A DNA stretch of 64,000 nt from Collinsella tanakaei YIT 12063 (GTDB lineage: Bacteria; Actinomycetota; Coriobacteriia; Coriobacteriales; Coriobacteriaceae): contig NZ_JH126467.1 in assembly GCF_000225705.1 (NCBI RefSeq), positions 265,146 through 329,145 of the forward strand, written 5' to 3'. Below are positions 46,678-55,129 of the stretch, piece after piece. Position 1 is the first letter of the stretch. Each line of letters starts with the position of its first letter. Both the position numbers and the translations under genes were made by a program. The notes beneath the pieces were generated by a model that was given only the letters and a program-made list of their open reading frames with translations, had not been told where the DNA came from and ran no database searches.

Positions 46678-47967
46678 ATGGCAAAACCGGGCTTCATCTC
46701 TACGACTCCCGTCCCGGAGCGAGCCCTTCTCGTTGGCGTAGACTGGAGGGTCAACTCATGTCCTATCGATCGGTCTCTTGATGAGCTCGAGCGCCTTGCT
46801 CATACAGCAGGTGCTGAAGCTGTTGCAAGACTTACGCAGCGACTAGACAAGCCAATCCCCAAGTCATTTATTGGGTCTGGCAAGGTTGAGGAACTTGTTC
46901 GAATGGTTCACAGCCTTGATATAGATGTCGTCATCTTCGACGATGAACTTTCGCCATCTCAACAGTCTTACCTTGAAAAAGCCGTAGGCGAACCAGTGAA
47001 GATTATCGATCGCACCGCATTGATTCTCGATATATTCGGTTTACATGCGAAGACTCGCGAGGGTCGCCTTCAAGTTCAGCTTGCCCAGCTTCAATACCTT
47101 CTTCCAAGGCTTCGCGGTATGTGGAGCCATCTTGCAAAAGAGCAGACTCGTGGTGGAATCGGAAGTCGCTTCGGCCAGGGCGAAAGTCAGCTTGAAGTGG
47201 ACAGGCGCTTGATCCGCAATAAAATCTCCGCGCTTCGAAAGCAATTAAGGCTCGTCGAGAAACGAAGGGGAGTGCAGTCTAAGGACCGACTGGAATCAAG
47301 TGCTTTCAGAGTAGCCCTAGCAGGTTATACCAATGCTGGAAAGTCGACTCTACTCAACCGCCTTACGGGCGCCGATGTTTTCACCCAGGATAAGCTGTTT
47401 GCAACCCTTGATCCTACAACTCGAGCGTATGCCCTTCCGGGCGGCAGGTTAATTACCGTCACCGATACGGTCGGTTTCATCCAGAAGCTTCCGCATGGGT
47501 TGGTTGAGGCTTTCAAATCGACGCTCTCAGAGGTTCTTAACGCCGATCTCATTCTCAAGGTTGTAGATATTTCAGATGATGACTGGATTCGTCAAATGGA
47601 TGCAGTCGAGTCCGTTCTTTCTGAAATCGGTGCGGGCGATAAGTTATCTGTTACGGTCTTCAATAAAGTTGATCTTCTTGATCCCATTGAGCTTGGCATT
47701 CTCAAGTCCCGCTATTCCGATAGCATCTTTTTTTCCGCGCTTACTGGCGAGGGGATTGATTCGCTTACCTCTCGAATTGCCAACGAGGCATCCGCAAGTG
47801 ACACCGTGCTCAGCGCCACGATTCCGTACAAGGAAGCTGCGCTGATTTCGTTGATTCGCGAGCAAGGTCAAGTTGTTCATGAGGAATTTCTAGGCGAGGG
47901 CGTGCGGCTGATTGCTCGCGTTCCCAGCCGTATCGCTCCTCGGATCGAACGCTATATTACCGAATAG
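46678..47967 (+). CDS. hflX: GTPase HflX
   Basis: A 429-residue GTPase that splits stalled or heat-damaged ribosomes. The N-terminal domain contains DDELSPSQQSYLEK and the RTALILDIFGLHAKTREGRLQV block that defines HflX. The GTPase domain has GYTNAGKSTLLN, DTVGFIQKLPHGLVEAFKST and FNKVDL. It directly follows miaA, and miaA-hflX is a common pair (in Bacillus and E. coli with hfq between). It converges with a minus-strand gene 14 bp away, with no clear terminator. Confidence 0.96.
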   Translation: MAKPGFISTTPVPERALLVGVDWRVNSCPIDRSLDELERLAHTAGAEAVARLTQRLDKPIPKSFIGSGKVEELVRMVHSLDIDVVIFDDELSPSQQSYLEKAVGEPVKIIDRTALILDIFGLHAKTREGRLQVQLAQLQYLLPRLRGMWSHLAKEQTRGGIGSRFGQGESQLEVDRRLIRNKISALRKQLRLVEKRRGVQSKDRLESSAFRVALAGYTNAGKSTLLNRLTGADVFTQDKLFATLDPTTRAYALPGGRLITVTDTVGFIQKLPHGLVEAFKSTLSEVLNADLILKVVDISDDDWIRQMDAVESVLSEIGAGDKLSVTVFNKVDLLDPIELGILKSRYSDSIFFSALTGEGIDSLTSRIANEASASDTVLSATIPYKEAALISLIREQGQVVHEEFLGEGVRLIARVPSRIAPRIERYITE

Positions 47968-47981
47968 CCCCTGCTATCTCA

Positions 47982-48722
47982 CTAACCCAGTGTAGCTGTG
48001 AGCAAGGCTAGGACGATGGGCTGGTGGAGTAAGTAGACCAATAGGCTATGGCGTCCAATAATCGTTAACAGGTGGCAGTAATCCCTCTTCATCCAACTTG
48101 GATATATATAAGATTTCACGTCTCTAGACAGGTATGCGATCGCTGAAAACACGCCTGCGGCATAAAGGAAGAAGTAGGGGATTGGGGGATAGTAATCTCC
48201 GGAAGCAAATCCCGGTCCCGGAAAGCCCAGCCACGACAGCCCTGCAAACATATAGCTACCCCTGGGAACTCCATAGGTGATCGCGAATAATGACATGCAG
48301 ATTGTTATGCCTATTAAAGGGTTGAGCCTCTTGAAGAATCTCGCACCCGCTCCATAGGCTAAGGTACAAAAAGCCATGCAATAGAGAATTCCGAAGGATA
48401 CGGGTGTGTCAACACTTGCGACAGATGTAACGAGAAACACCACCAATGCGGCGATGGCATACATCGCACCCCTTTTAAGATTGTTCCGCGAGTGTTGGGT
48501 CATCCAGCCTGCAAGTATAAGGAATGTCCAGCTAATCGCAGCTCTCCAAATATCTTGAAATATGCTAGATGTAAACCAAGGCAAATCAATCCCATATAGA
48601 TATGCCAAGTCGTATGTGGTATGGAAAGCGACCATGGAGATTATGGTCAGCCCGCGAATCGTATCGAAAAAAACGATTCTTTCCGCGGGCTTTTGCTGGT
48701 CGATGTCAGACTCGGTATTCAT
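47982..48722 (-). CDS. DUF1624 (heparan acetyltransferase-like) membrane protein
   Basis: A 246-residue protein with about seven hydrophobic helices. The N-terminus FFDTIRGLTIISMVAFHTTYDLAYL is the DUF1624 signature, related to the heparan-alpha-glucosaminide acetyltransferase catalytic domain and to acyltransferase-3 proteins; the end HSLLVYLLHQP also matches. It may acylate a cell-surface sugar, but the substrate is unknown. Its ATG directly follows the lexA stop codon, so it is likely co-transcribed with lexA and under LexA control. This gene order is the odd point. Confidence 0.8.
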   Translation of the reverse strand: MNTESDIDQQKPAERIVFFDTIRGLTIISMVAFHTTYDLAYLYGIDLPWFTSSIFQDIWRAAISWTFLILAGWMTQHSRNNLKRGAMYAIAALVVFLVTSVASVDTPVSFGILYCMAFCTLAYGAGARFFKRLNPLIGITICMSLFAITYGVPRGSYMFAGLSWLGFPGPGFASGDYYPPIPYFFLYAAGVFSAIAYLSRDVKSYIYPSWMKRDYCHLLTIIGRHSLLVYLLHQPIVLALLTATLG

Positions 48723-49361
48723 CTAGAACCTTCGCATCAAAGCTACAACCTTGCCAAGAATGGTGGGGCTCACAGCATAGATTGGCTCCATAGAATCGTT
48801 TTCAGGCTGCAGCCTCACCCTACCCGCTTCTTTGTAGAAGGTCTTAACGGTCGCCTCGCCATCGATCATAGCGACGACGATCTCCCCGTTCATGGCGTTG
48901 TGCTGTTCGCGAACAACTATATAATCCCCGTTGAAGATTCCCACGTTAATCATAGAGTCGCCGTGAACCTCAAGTATGAACGAACTTGAATCGGTTGCTA
49001 TTTCAGTGGGTAGCGTGAACGTGTCTTCAACGTTCTGTTCGGCGAGAATTGGAATTCCGGCTGCTACGCGTCCAATGAGAGGCAGCGATATGGTCCCACG
49101 ATTCGGAGTTTCAGTGACATTGGCAAGCTGGGCGTTGGTTCCGTCTTCATTAAATACTTCAAGAGCGCGCGGCTTTGTTTTATCACGGCGAATCAAGCCA
49201 TGCTGTTCGAGGGCGCTGAGATGGGCGTGTACGGTTGAGGGCGAAGACAGGCCCACGGCGGCTGCCATCTCGCGAACGCTAGGGGGATACCCTTTTTCCA
49301 GCTGATACGAGCGGATGAAATCGTAGATCTGCTGCTGGCGCTTCGTAATCTTGCGTGCCAT
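48723..49361 (-). CDS. lexA: LexA repressor
   Basis: A 212-residue SOS repressor. The N-terminal winged helix-turn-helix has PPSVREMAAAVGLSSPSTVH (residues 26-45). The self-cleavage site is Ala101-Gly102, with catalytic Ser136 (HGDSMI) and Lys173 (EATVKTF), so it should respond to RecA filaments. The ATG at 49361 with GAAGGGAG upstream is the real start; the frame is open upstream through the operators. Divergent from the LysM gene, with three LexA boxes between the two. It is followed without a gap by a DUF1624 gene. Confidence 0.97.
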   Translation of the reverse strand: MARKITKRQQQIYDFIRSYQLEKGYPPSVREMAAAVGLSSPSTVHAHLSALEQHGLIRRDKTKPRALEVFNEDGTNAQLANVTETPNRGTISLPLIGRVAAGIPILAEQNVEDTFTLPTEIATDSSSFILEVHGDSMINVGIFNGDYIVVREQHNAMNGEIVVAMIDGEATVKTFYKEAGRVRLQPENDSMEPIYAVSPTILGKVVALMRRF

Positions 49362-49379
49362 AAACACTCCCTTCATAGT

Positions 49380-49393
49380 GAAACATTTGTTCG
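49380..49393. promoter_or_regulatory. LexA box 1
   Basis: GAAACATTTGTTCG matches CGAAC-N4-GTTCG in all but the first two positions. It lies 19 bp before the lexA start codon, within the lexA leader. Confidence 0.7.
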
Positions 49394-49401
49394 TATTTAT
49401 C

Positions 49402-49430
49402 TTGACAAGAACAACTGTTCGAAGATAATA
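49402..49430 (+). promoter_or_regulatory. SOS promoter of the LysM (YneA-like) gene
   Basis: TTGACA (49402-49407), a perfect -35, is followed by LexA box 2 and then ATAATA (49425-49430) with 17 bp spacing (or GATAAT at 16). The architecture, -35 directly followed by a LexA box and then the -10, is the same as at recA. Transcription would begin near 49437 and lead into the gene at 49520. Confidence 0.75.
49408..49421. promoter_or_regulatory. LexA box 2
   Basis: AGAACAACTGTTCG matches 13 of 14 positions of the palindrome CGAACAACTGTTCG pattern (CGAAC-N4-GTTCG). It fills the spacer of the plus-strand promoter. Confidence 0.85.
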
Positions 49431-49435
49431 ATAAA

Positions 49436-49449
49436 CGAACACTCGTTCT
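49436..49449. promoter_or_regulatory. LexA box 3
   Basis: CGAACACTCGTTCT matches CGAAC-N4-GTTCG except the last base. On the minus strand it lies between a GCGCAA -35-like and a TATTAT -10-like element, and is the likely operator of lexA itself. A half-site CGAACATAT lies further right at 49473-49481. Confidence 0.82.
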
Positions 49450-49519
49450 TGCGCTAGTCATTTTTGTCCAGACGAACATATATATCTTTAATCGTTAAAT
49501 GAGCCGAAGGGAGATACCG

Positions 49520-49960
49520 ATGAATACGCAATCTTACGTTTCTGGAAACCTCGCACTTTCCGTCTATCCGGAACATGAGAATAGTCTTGTTGTTATCAAC
49601 GGTGGGCGCGATTGCGCTGCGGTCGATACATCTATGGTTAAGCGTGCGCCTCGTACGATTCATTCCCGTAGGCTTTCTGCAATACGTGTTGCCGTCTTTG
49701 TTATTGTGAGCGTCGCGGTGTTCATGGCTACCTATCAGATTTCAGTTGCAGCTTTAGCTCCCACTTACGACTTGATCGAGACCATGGACTTACAGTCTGT
49801 ACGGGCAAAGCAGGGAGAGACGCTCTGGGAGCTTGCTGAGGCGTACCATGTCGATGGGATATCGACTCAGGATATGGTCTCCGCCATTAGAGATTGGAAC
49901 GACCTCGACTCCTCGATGCTCCAACCGGGTCAAACGATCTTGGTCGCCAATCCTTCGTAG
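49520..49960 (+). CDS. LysM membrane protein, YneA-like SOS cell-division inhibitor
   Basis: A 146-residue protein with a cytoplasmic N-terminus, a single membrane helix at about residues 54-76 and a C-terminal LysM domain (about 92-143, SVRAKQGETLWELAEAYH ... MLQPGQTILV), which would bind peptidoglycan outside the cell. This layout, divergent from lexA and behind LexA boxes, is that of Bacillus YneA and the mycobacterial ChiZ-type proteins, which block division during DNA damage. The assignment rests on architecture and context; the sequence itself is poorly conserved in the group. The ATG at 49520 with GAAGGGAG is the start. nrdR and dut follow. Confidence 0.8.
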   Translation: MNTQSYVSGNLALSVYPEHENSLVVINGGRDCAAVDTSMVKRAPRTIHSRRLSAIRVAVFVIVSVAVFMATYQISVAALAPTYDLIETMDLQSVRAKQGETLWELAEAYHVDGISTQDMVSAIRDWNDLDSSMLQPGQTILVANPS

Positions 49961-50032
49961 CCATCCTGCTTCAACGCATCTTCGCTGTTCTGGGTTATCC
50001 TATATGCATTGTATATCTGAAAGGATGCTATT

Positions 50033-50476
50033 ATGCGGTGCCCTAAATGCGGTGGAGAGAACACGAGGGTTATTGATTCGCGCATGCAGGAAGTAACCAA
50101 CGCAATTAAACGACGTCGCGAATGTCGTACGTGCGGTCATAGGTTTACGACGTTCGAACGCTGCGAGGACCCTATAGAGGTTGTCAAAAGCAACGGTACC
50201 ACTCAACCATTTGATAGAAACAAGCTGATGGTTGGTCTTATGCGAGCAACCTCGAAACGGGATATCGATCTTTCTCAGCTCAACTATCTTATTGATGACA
50301 TTGAGCTAGAGCTCCGATCGAGAACGGTTAGAGCTGTCTCTTCTCATGAAATCGGCGACATGGTTCTAAAGAGGCTTGCCAACCTAGACAAAGTCGCATA
50401 TATTCGCTTCGCATCCGTCTATCGTGATTTTAAGGATGTTGAAGAATTCTTTAACGAGCTCGACAAGTTGAGGTGA
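50033..50476 (+). CDS. nrdR: Transcriptional repressor NrdR
   Basis: A 147-residue repressor of ribonucleotide reductase genes that senses dATP/ATP. The N-terminal zinc ribbon has MRCPKCGGENTRVIDSR and CRTCGHRFTTFER (CxxC pairs), then an ATP-cone domain with FDRNKLMVGLMRA and YIRFASVYRDFKDVEEF. Length is normal. GAAAGGA precedes the ATG. It is 72 bp after the LysM gene, so it may also receive SOS transcription, and 4 bp before dut. No NrdR box is seen in the window, so its targets lie elsewhere. Confidence 0.97.
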   Translation: MRCPKCGGENTRVIDSRMQEVTNAIKRRRECRTCGHRFTTFERCEDPIEVVKSNGTTQPFDRNKLMVGLMRATSKRDIDLSQLNYLIDDIELELRSRTVRAVSSHEIGDMVLKRLANLDKVAYIRFASVYRDFKDVEEFFNELDKLR

Positions 50477-50480
50477 GCTG

Positions 50481-50924
50481 ATGGCTGCTATTACGGTGCC
50501 TATTAAAAAGTTGTCCCCAGAAGTCCAGATTCCTTCGTACGCCTATGAAGGAGACGCAGGACTTGATCTTCGCTCTATTGAGACTGTTGTCCTTCAACCT
50601 TTTGAGCGCGCTCTTATCCCGACTGGACTGGCTATCGCACTGCCGGATGGATACGCTGGATTCGTCCAGCCTCGCTCCGGTATGGCAATCAAAAAGGGCC
50701 TCTCTATTTTGAACACCCCCGGTCTTATCGATGCGCATTATCGTGGCGAACTCAAGATCATTGCCATTAACCTCGATCCCCATGAGTCTATCGTTATCGA
50801 AAAGGGTGACCGTATTGCCCAGCTTGTTATCCAAGCCGTTCCTAGCGTGACGTTGCTTGAGGTCGATGAGCTCGATGAAACTGACCGAGGCGAAGGCGGC
50901 TTTGGTTCAAGTGGATCCAAATAG
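50481..50924 (+). CDS. dut: dUTP diphosphatase (dUTPase)
   Basis: A 147-residue trimeric dUTPase that keeps uracil out of DNA and supplies dUMP. The five family motifs are visible: AGLDLRS-like DAGLDLRSIE (I), PRSGMAIKKG (II), NTPGLIDAHYRGELKI (III), EKGDRIAQLVIQ (IV) and the C-terminal RGEGGFGSSG (V). It is in the same transcript as nrdR; together they form a small deoxynucleotide-quality unit beside the SOS genes. Confidence 0.97.
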   Translation: MAAITVPIKKLSPEVQIPSYAYEGDAGLDLRSIETVVLQPFERALIPTGLAIALPDGYAGFVQPRSGMAIKKGLSILNTPGLIDAHYRGELKIIAINLDPHESIVIEKGDRIAQLVIQAVPSVTLLEVDELDETDRGEGGFGSSGSK

Positions 50925-50938
50925 TCGGCTTTTCTAAT

Positions 50939-50962
50939 GGAGGCTCCCTGCGCGGAGCCTCC
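50939..50962. terminator. Hairpin between convergent dut and glycosyltransferase genes
   Basis: GGAGGCTCC (50939-50947) and GGAGCCTCC (50954-50962) form a perfect 9-bp stem with a 6-nt loop. It lies between two convergent genes and probably ends both transcripts, though neither side has a long T run. Confidence 0.55.
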
Positions 50963-50968
50963 AAGTAT

Positions 50969-52234
50969 CTATCGGGTGTGAGCGGGTTTTTCACCCCAGT
51001 AAAACTCAAGAAAGTGCTTCTGTCGCCTTCTTTTGATCTTCGTTTGCCCCATGGTAGCTCGAACGATATCTTCTGCCGCATTCGGTTTTCTCAATGCATT
51101 GGCACCAATGAGCAGCGCATCGAGCGCTTCGGGGTGCCTATGGATTCGCTCAAGCGTGAGGACAAGCTCACGTGCTGTGGTCGCATGGAGGCTTGCGCCA
51201 AAAGACGTCAGCATTACCGTATTGGCTTTTTCCTGCCCATATGATTTCCCAACCAGGAGCATGGGAAGGTGCGCGCACAGGCATTCGGTAACGGTGAGGC
51301 CGCCAGATTTCAGTATCGCTAGGTTTGACGCCCTCATAAGAGAAGCCATATCGCTTACATAATCCAAGACGGTGGCGTTTTCTAGCTTCATTCCAGAGAA
51401 CAAAGCTTTTAGGTTTCTTGCATATTCATGGTCTTTGCCCGGGAGAAAGACAAAGTGCATGTCAACGAAACGTCGCAGATAGGGTAGCGTCTGCTCGATC
51501 GCCATTCTAAAGCGAACGTACGGCTGCGGTAAGCTTGCTCCTGCGAGAACGAGGACGATTTTCTTGTTTACAGGGAGTCCGAACTGCTCAAGAACAGCAT
51601 TCCTATCGAAGGGCTCATCCTCAAAGCCTCCTCTAACTGGTATGCCGGTAATGGTTATATTCGCTTCCGGAACCTTACGGGGACGAAGCGTCTCTGCCAT
51701 AAACTCCGTTGCAACGCAGAACATATCCGCTTCTTTATGGGGCCACAAGCCCTCTATCTCGTAATCGGTGGGGATGCAAACGATGGGATAATCGATATCG
51801 GTCATCATTCGAGCACCAACCGCTACGTTTGCCGCGGTGATATGCGTGCATATTAGTGCGAGGGGTCTCTTTTCACGAACATAATCATTAAAGGCTGGGA
51901 ACATAATGCGTGACCAGGCGGAGCCACCGCCCCAAAGCAAGCGTCCCGTTAACGTGTATCGCCAAGTGATATCGTAAATGGGGCGCGTGGCGCCGGTGAA
52001 CGAGGCTGCGGTCTTGTTGCCGTCAAATTTAATTCGTCCAAAGTCCAACACGTCGAGGACTTCAACGATTACGTTGGATGGAACATTATTGGTTCCGCGC
52101 ATTCGGTCTATCGCCTGAGCGACCGCATTGGCTGCAGCCTTATGTCCTGATCCGACGGATGCATGCATGATTGTTATGACCGGCGCAGGCGTGGCTGTGT
52201 TTTGCCAAGGTGCCATCGCACGCTTCTCGTCCAT
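50969..52234 (-). CDS. Processive diacylglycerol glycosyltransferase-like protein (GT28)
   Basis: A 421-residue glycosyltransferase of the MGDG synthase / UgtP group, which adds glucose or galactose to diacylglycerol to make membrane glycolipids and lipoteichoic acid anchors. The N-terminal domain has the hallmark HASVGSGHKAAANAVAQAI, and the C-terminal GT28 part has LPGKDHEYARNL and SGGLTVTECLCAHLPMLLVG as the nucleotide-sugar site. The ATG at 52234 with AAGGAGTG is used. Its sugar and processivity cannot be told. It is divergent from trxB, with about 105 bp between them. Confidence 0.87.
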   Translation of the reverse strand: MDEKRAMAPWQNTATPAPVITIMHASVGSGHKAAANAVAQAIDRMRGTNNVPSNVIVEVLDVLDFGRIKFDGNKTAASFTGATRPIYDITWRYTLTGRLLWGGGSAWSRIMFPAFNDYVREKRPLALICTHITAANVAVGARMMTDIDYPIVCIPTDYEIEGLWPHKEADMFCVATEFMAETLRPRKVPEANITITGIPVRGGFEDEPFDRNAVLEQFGLPVNKKIVLVLAGASLPQPYVRFRMAIEQTLPYLRRFVDMHFVFLPGKDHEYARNLKALFSGMKLENATVLDYVSDMASLMRASNLAILKSGGLTVTECLCAHLPMLLVGKSYGQEKANTVMLTSFGASLHATTARELVLTLERIHRHPEALDALLIGANALRKPNAAEDIVRATMGQTKIKRRRQKHFLEFYWGEKPAHTR

Positions 52235-52338
52235 GTTCACTCCTTGCGTAAAATCAATCTTCTCCATTCTACGATTAACTTATCTACTTGTTGTCTCTAA
52301 TAACGGGTATGAAAAGAAAGACTGATTGGAGGTCATGA

Positions 52339-53280
52339 ATGAATGAACAGTCGACTTATGATGTCGCCATTATCGGCGGTGGACCCGCTGGATATACGGC
52401 AGGCATCTACGCCGCCCGCGCCAGCCTCAATACAGCCGTGTTCGAACAAGGTATGCCGGGTGGACAGATTGCAACATCCGACACAATTGATAATTACCCT
52501 GCGTTTCCTTCGATATCTGGCGCCGAGCTTGGAATGAAAATGCAGGATCATTCTGAACAAGCTGGTGCTCAGACCATCTATGAGATGGTGAACAATGTTC
52601 ATATTGATGAAACGGGGGAGTTTGATGTTGAGACCGTCTCCGCCACGTATCATGCGCGATCGCTGATTGTTGCTACCGGTGCAAGGCCCAGACTCGCGGG
52701 TTTTAAGGGTGAAAATGACTATCGCGGCAGGGGCATCTCTTATTGCGCAACATGCGACGGAATGTTTTATCGCGGAAAAGACTTATTTGTTGTGGGCGGC
52801 GGAAACTCAGCCGTCGAGGAAGCGATGTTTCTGGCTAAGATCGCTAAGCACGTTACGATGGTTGTGCGAAAAAATCATTTTAGAGCATCTCGGGGCATGG
52901 TCTCTAGGCTACTTGAGCATGATAACGTTTCAGTTCGCTTTAACACATCCATCACTGAGGTTACCGGCGGCACGCTTCTTAATCGTATAGAGTTCATCGA
53001 TACGACAAACGGCGAATCTAGAGTCGAGGAACTTCCTGAGGGGTCATTTGGCATCTTTGTCTTTACAGGCAACGATCCCGTGGTCGATCTTGTGAAGGAT
53101 TACGTAGACCTTGGTTCAGACGGCGGCGTCATCACCGATGATTCCATGATGACGAAAACGCCTGGCTTGTTCTGCGTTGGCGATATGCGCACTAAACAGC
53201 TTCGTCAGGTTATTACTGCTGCCGCGGACGGCGCCATTGCCGGTACGGCAGCGTACCGATACCTGGAGCAGTTGGATTAA
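52339..53280 (+). CDS. trxB: Thioredoxin reductase
   Basis: A 313-residue flavoenzyme that reduces thioredoxin with NADPH. The FAD motif IIGGGPAGYTAGIYAARA is at the N-terminus, the redox pair is in SYCATCDGMFY (CATC, about residue 136-139), and the NADP fold has VVGGGNSAVEEAMFL. The end GDMRTKQLRQVITAAADGA closes the FAD site. Three overlapping ATGs occur at the start; the one at 52339 is in frame and lies after GGAGG. No thioredoxin gene is adjacent. Confidence 0.94.
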   Translation: MNEQSTYDVAIIGGGPAGYTAGIYAARASLNTAVFEQGMPGGQIATSDTIDNYPAFPSISGAELGMKMQDHSEQAGAQTIYEMVNNVHIDETGEFDVETVSATYHARSLIVATGARPRLAGFKGENDYRGRGISYCATCDGMFYRGKDLFVVGGGNSAVEEAMFLAKIAKHVTMVVRKNHFRASRGMVSRLLEHDNVSVRFNTSITEVTGGTLLNRIEFIDTTNGESRVEELPEGSFGIFVFTGNDPVVDLVKDYVDLGSDGGVITDDSMMTKTPGLFCVGDMRTKQLRQVITAAADGAIAGTAAYRYLEQLD

Positions 53281-53301
53281 CGCTATTTGATTGTTTGCTT
53301 T

Positions 53302-53350
53302 GGGAGAAGGAAGGCTTCTATGCTCAAAGCAGTCCTTCTTCCCTTTTCTA
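53302..53350 (+). terminator. Terminator of trxB
   Basis: GGGAGAAGGA...GCTT pairs imperfectly with AAGC...TCCTTCTTCCC (53302-53343), followed by TTTTCTATT. It lies 21 bp after the trxB stop. Confidence 0.65.
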
Positions 53351-53393
53351 TTCGCGATAATATATCTTATGTAAAGTTGTTATTTATATAATA

Positions 53394-53438
53394 GACCCGG
53401 CCGCCGCTATCAGCATCTTCATGAGCGGCGGCCGGGTC
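53394..53438 (-). terminator. Terminator-like GC hairpin after degV
   Basis: A perfect 15-bp stem, GACCCGGCCGCCGCT (53394-53408) with AGCGGCGGCCGGGTC (53424-53438), 21 bp past the degV stop. It sits between convergent trxB and degV. The minus-strand tail is AT-rich rather than a pure T run. Confidence 0.65.
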
Positions 53439-53459
53439 TACGGTTATTTTGAATGCGGA

Positions 53460-54329
53460 CTATACCCATCCATAGCCAACGATAATACCGCTCGCTTCAG
53501 CGTAGTACGAACAAAGGCCACCGCAAGGCAATATCTTTATTTCTGCGTTTGGCCATTGCTCTAAGAGGGTGCTTTTAAGAAGTTCAGCCGTATGCTCGTT
53601 ATTAACATGATCAATCGCTATGAAGCCCCCGTGATACCCATCGGAGACCATTGCATCTATGATACCGCGAATCGCTTTCTTCTCGCCTCTTGAGGGACCG
53701 ACTAGCTTAATCGTTCCCTCCGAATTTGCCGTGCCGAGAATGCGGATATTTAAACGACTCGCAATGGCGCCGGCAACGCGAGGCATTCTACCTGCTTTTA
53801 CCAGGTTCTCATAACTGCTAAGTGAGAAAAGGACCTGCGAAGTTGCTTCGAGCTTCTTTGCGTATTCAACCGCTTCGTCGAAAGTAGGATTATTACTTAG
53901 GTACCTATCTAATAGGGTAACGATAAGTTCAAGCTTGCCGCCGGCAGCGCGTGAATTTAGAACATAGATATTCTTACCAGCGATAACGCCGTTGCGATCT
54001 CGAGCATATTCGTCTAATACAATATTACGAGCCATCATGGCGGCATCATAGCTACCAGATAGATTCGAACTTATGGTTACGGCGATAACGTTGTCTGCCG
54101 ACTTAAAGATCTCAGTCCACTCCCCTACACTTGGACAAGAACTCGAACTTGCGGATGCCTCGATAGCTACAGCCTGGTTAAGCGCGTCTACATCGAGGTG
54201 CTCGTCATCGACATACTCGATACTGCCAACATTTACCTTAAGCGGCGCCAGACGGAATGACAAATGAGGAGTCTCGGGGGTGTACCCGCGAAGATTACAG
54301 CTTGAATCTGCTGCAATGCACCATGACAT
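53460..54329 (-). CDS. DegV family fatty-acid-binding protein
   Basis: A 289-residue protein of the DegV/FakB family, which in Gram-positive bacteria holds a fatty acid for phosphorylation by FakA. The segment CPSVGEWTEIF (family's TSQPSP-like site) at about residue 65 and the ISSNLSGSYDAAMMA motif at about 85-100 are typical, as is the C-terminal GPGxxG-like region. The N-terminus SWCIAADSSCNL is a variant of the usual DSTxDL. FakA is not adjacent. Base composition is lower in GC than the operons on the left. Confidence 0.85.
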   Translation of the reverse strand: MSWCIAADSSCNLRGYTPETPHLSFRLAPLKVNVGSIEYVDDEHLDVDALNQAVAIEASASSSSCPSVGEWTEIFKSADNVIAVTISSNLSGSYDAAMMARNIVLDEYARDRNGVIAGKNIYVLNSRAAGGKLELIVTLLDRYLSNNPTFDEAVEYAKKLEATSQVLFSLSSYENLVKAGRMPRVAGAIASRLNIRILGTANSEGTIKLVGPSRGEKKAIRGIIDAMVSDGYHGGFIAIDHVNNEHTAELLKSTLLEQWPNAEIKILPCGGLCSYYAEASGIIVGYGWV

Positions 54330-54469
54330 AGCAGTTCCCTTCTAAGATGATGAAGTTCAAGTTATTATACTCCTGCTCTCCATGTAGTTTTGTATACTAG
54401 GTCTAGTAATTTACAGTATCTTGTTTAATGTAACCTTAATTCTTAGAAGAGAAGGACGAGGGGTTGTTC

Positions 54470-55090
54470 ATGAAGCCGTCTCCCCAGGTTATTCCTATGG
54501 CAGATTCATCTGAGCAGATTTCTCCAGATGATCTTATTCCCACATTTCTTCCTGACGCATTTCTTAGATCAGAAGCGGCTATTAATATGCAGCGCTTCAA
54601 ATTGCCCCGTTATGACGATCTCCCAGAAATCCCTTTATACCGTGAACAAGTCATCTCTTATATAGAAAAGGCATTTGAGCCGCTGTCTTATTGCGTAGAA
54701 GGTCCTTGGATAACGCCCTCTATGGTCAACAACTATGTAAAAGCTGGTCTTGTTCCCCCACCGGTGAAAAAGCTATATGGTAAAGATCAGCTTGCGCTGC
54801 TTGTTGCTATCTGCATCTTTAAGCAGGTTCTATCTATGTCTGCGATAGAGCACCTCTTTAAAATTCAACGCATTACCTATCACAATGATGTCGCGTATAA
54901 CTACACCGTTACTGAGGTTACCAATTCCCTTTCAGCTGCATTCACTTCCACGTTCGAGACATCGGAAGATTCCGCCAAGTTGGTGACACGCGAATCACTT
55001 TTAGTTAGAAGTGCGGCCATTGCGTTTGCTTCTAGGTGCTACCTTATGGGCTATCTGAGATACACAGGTCTAGATAAGTCTTATAAATAA
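54470..55090 (+). CDS. DUF1836 domain protein
   Basis: A 206-residue protein with a DUF1836 region (about residues 40-150), a family from Firmicutes and Coriobacteriia related to MerR-like winged helices: the segment ITPSMVNNYVKAGLVPPPVKKLYGKDQLALLVAI has the helix and 'YxxxqlaxLi' shape of such regulators. The target is not known. The ATG at 54470 with an upstream AGGGG is used; a TTG two codons earlier is possible. AT-rich flanks. The following hairpin separates it from the convergent apt. Confidence 0.75.
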   Translation: MKPSPQVIPMADSSEQISPDDLIPTFLPDAFLRSEAAINMQRFKLPRYDDLPEIPLYREQVISYIEKAFEPLSYCVEGPWITPSMVNNYVKAGLVPPPVKKLYGKDQLALLVAICIFKQVLSMSAIEHLFKIQRITYHNDVAYNYTVTEVTNSLSAAFTSTFETSEDSAKLVTRESLLVRSAAIAFASRCYLMGYLRYTGLDKSYK

Positions 55091-55129
55091 TGGTCAGCAA
55101 GTGGCAGATAATTAAATCGCTAAAAAACA

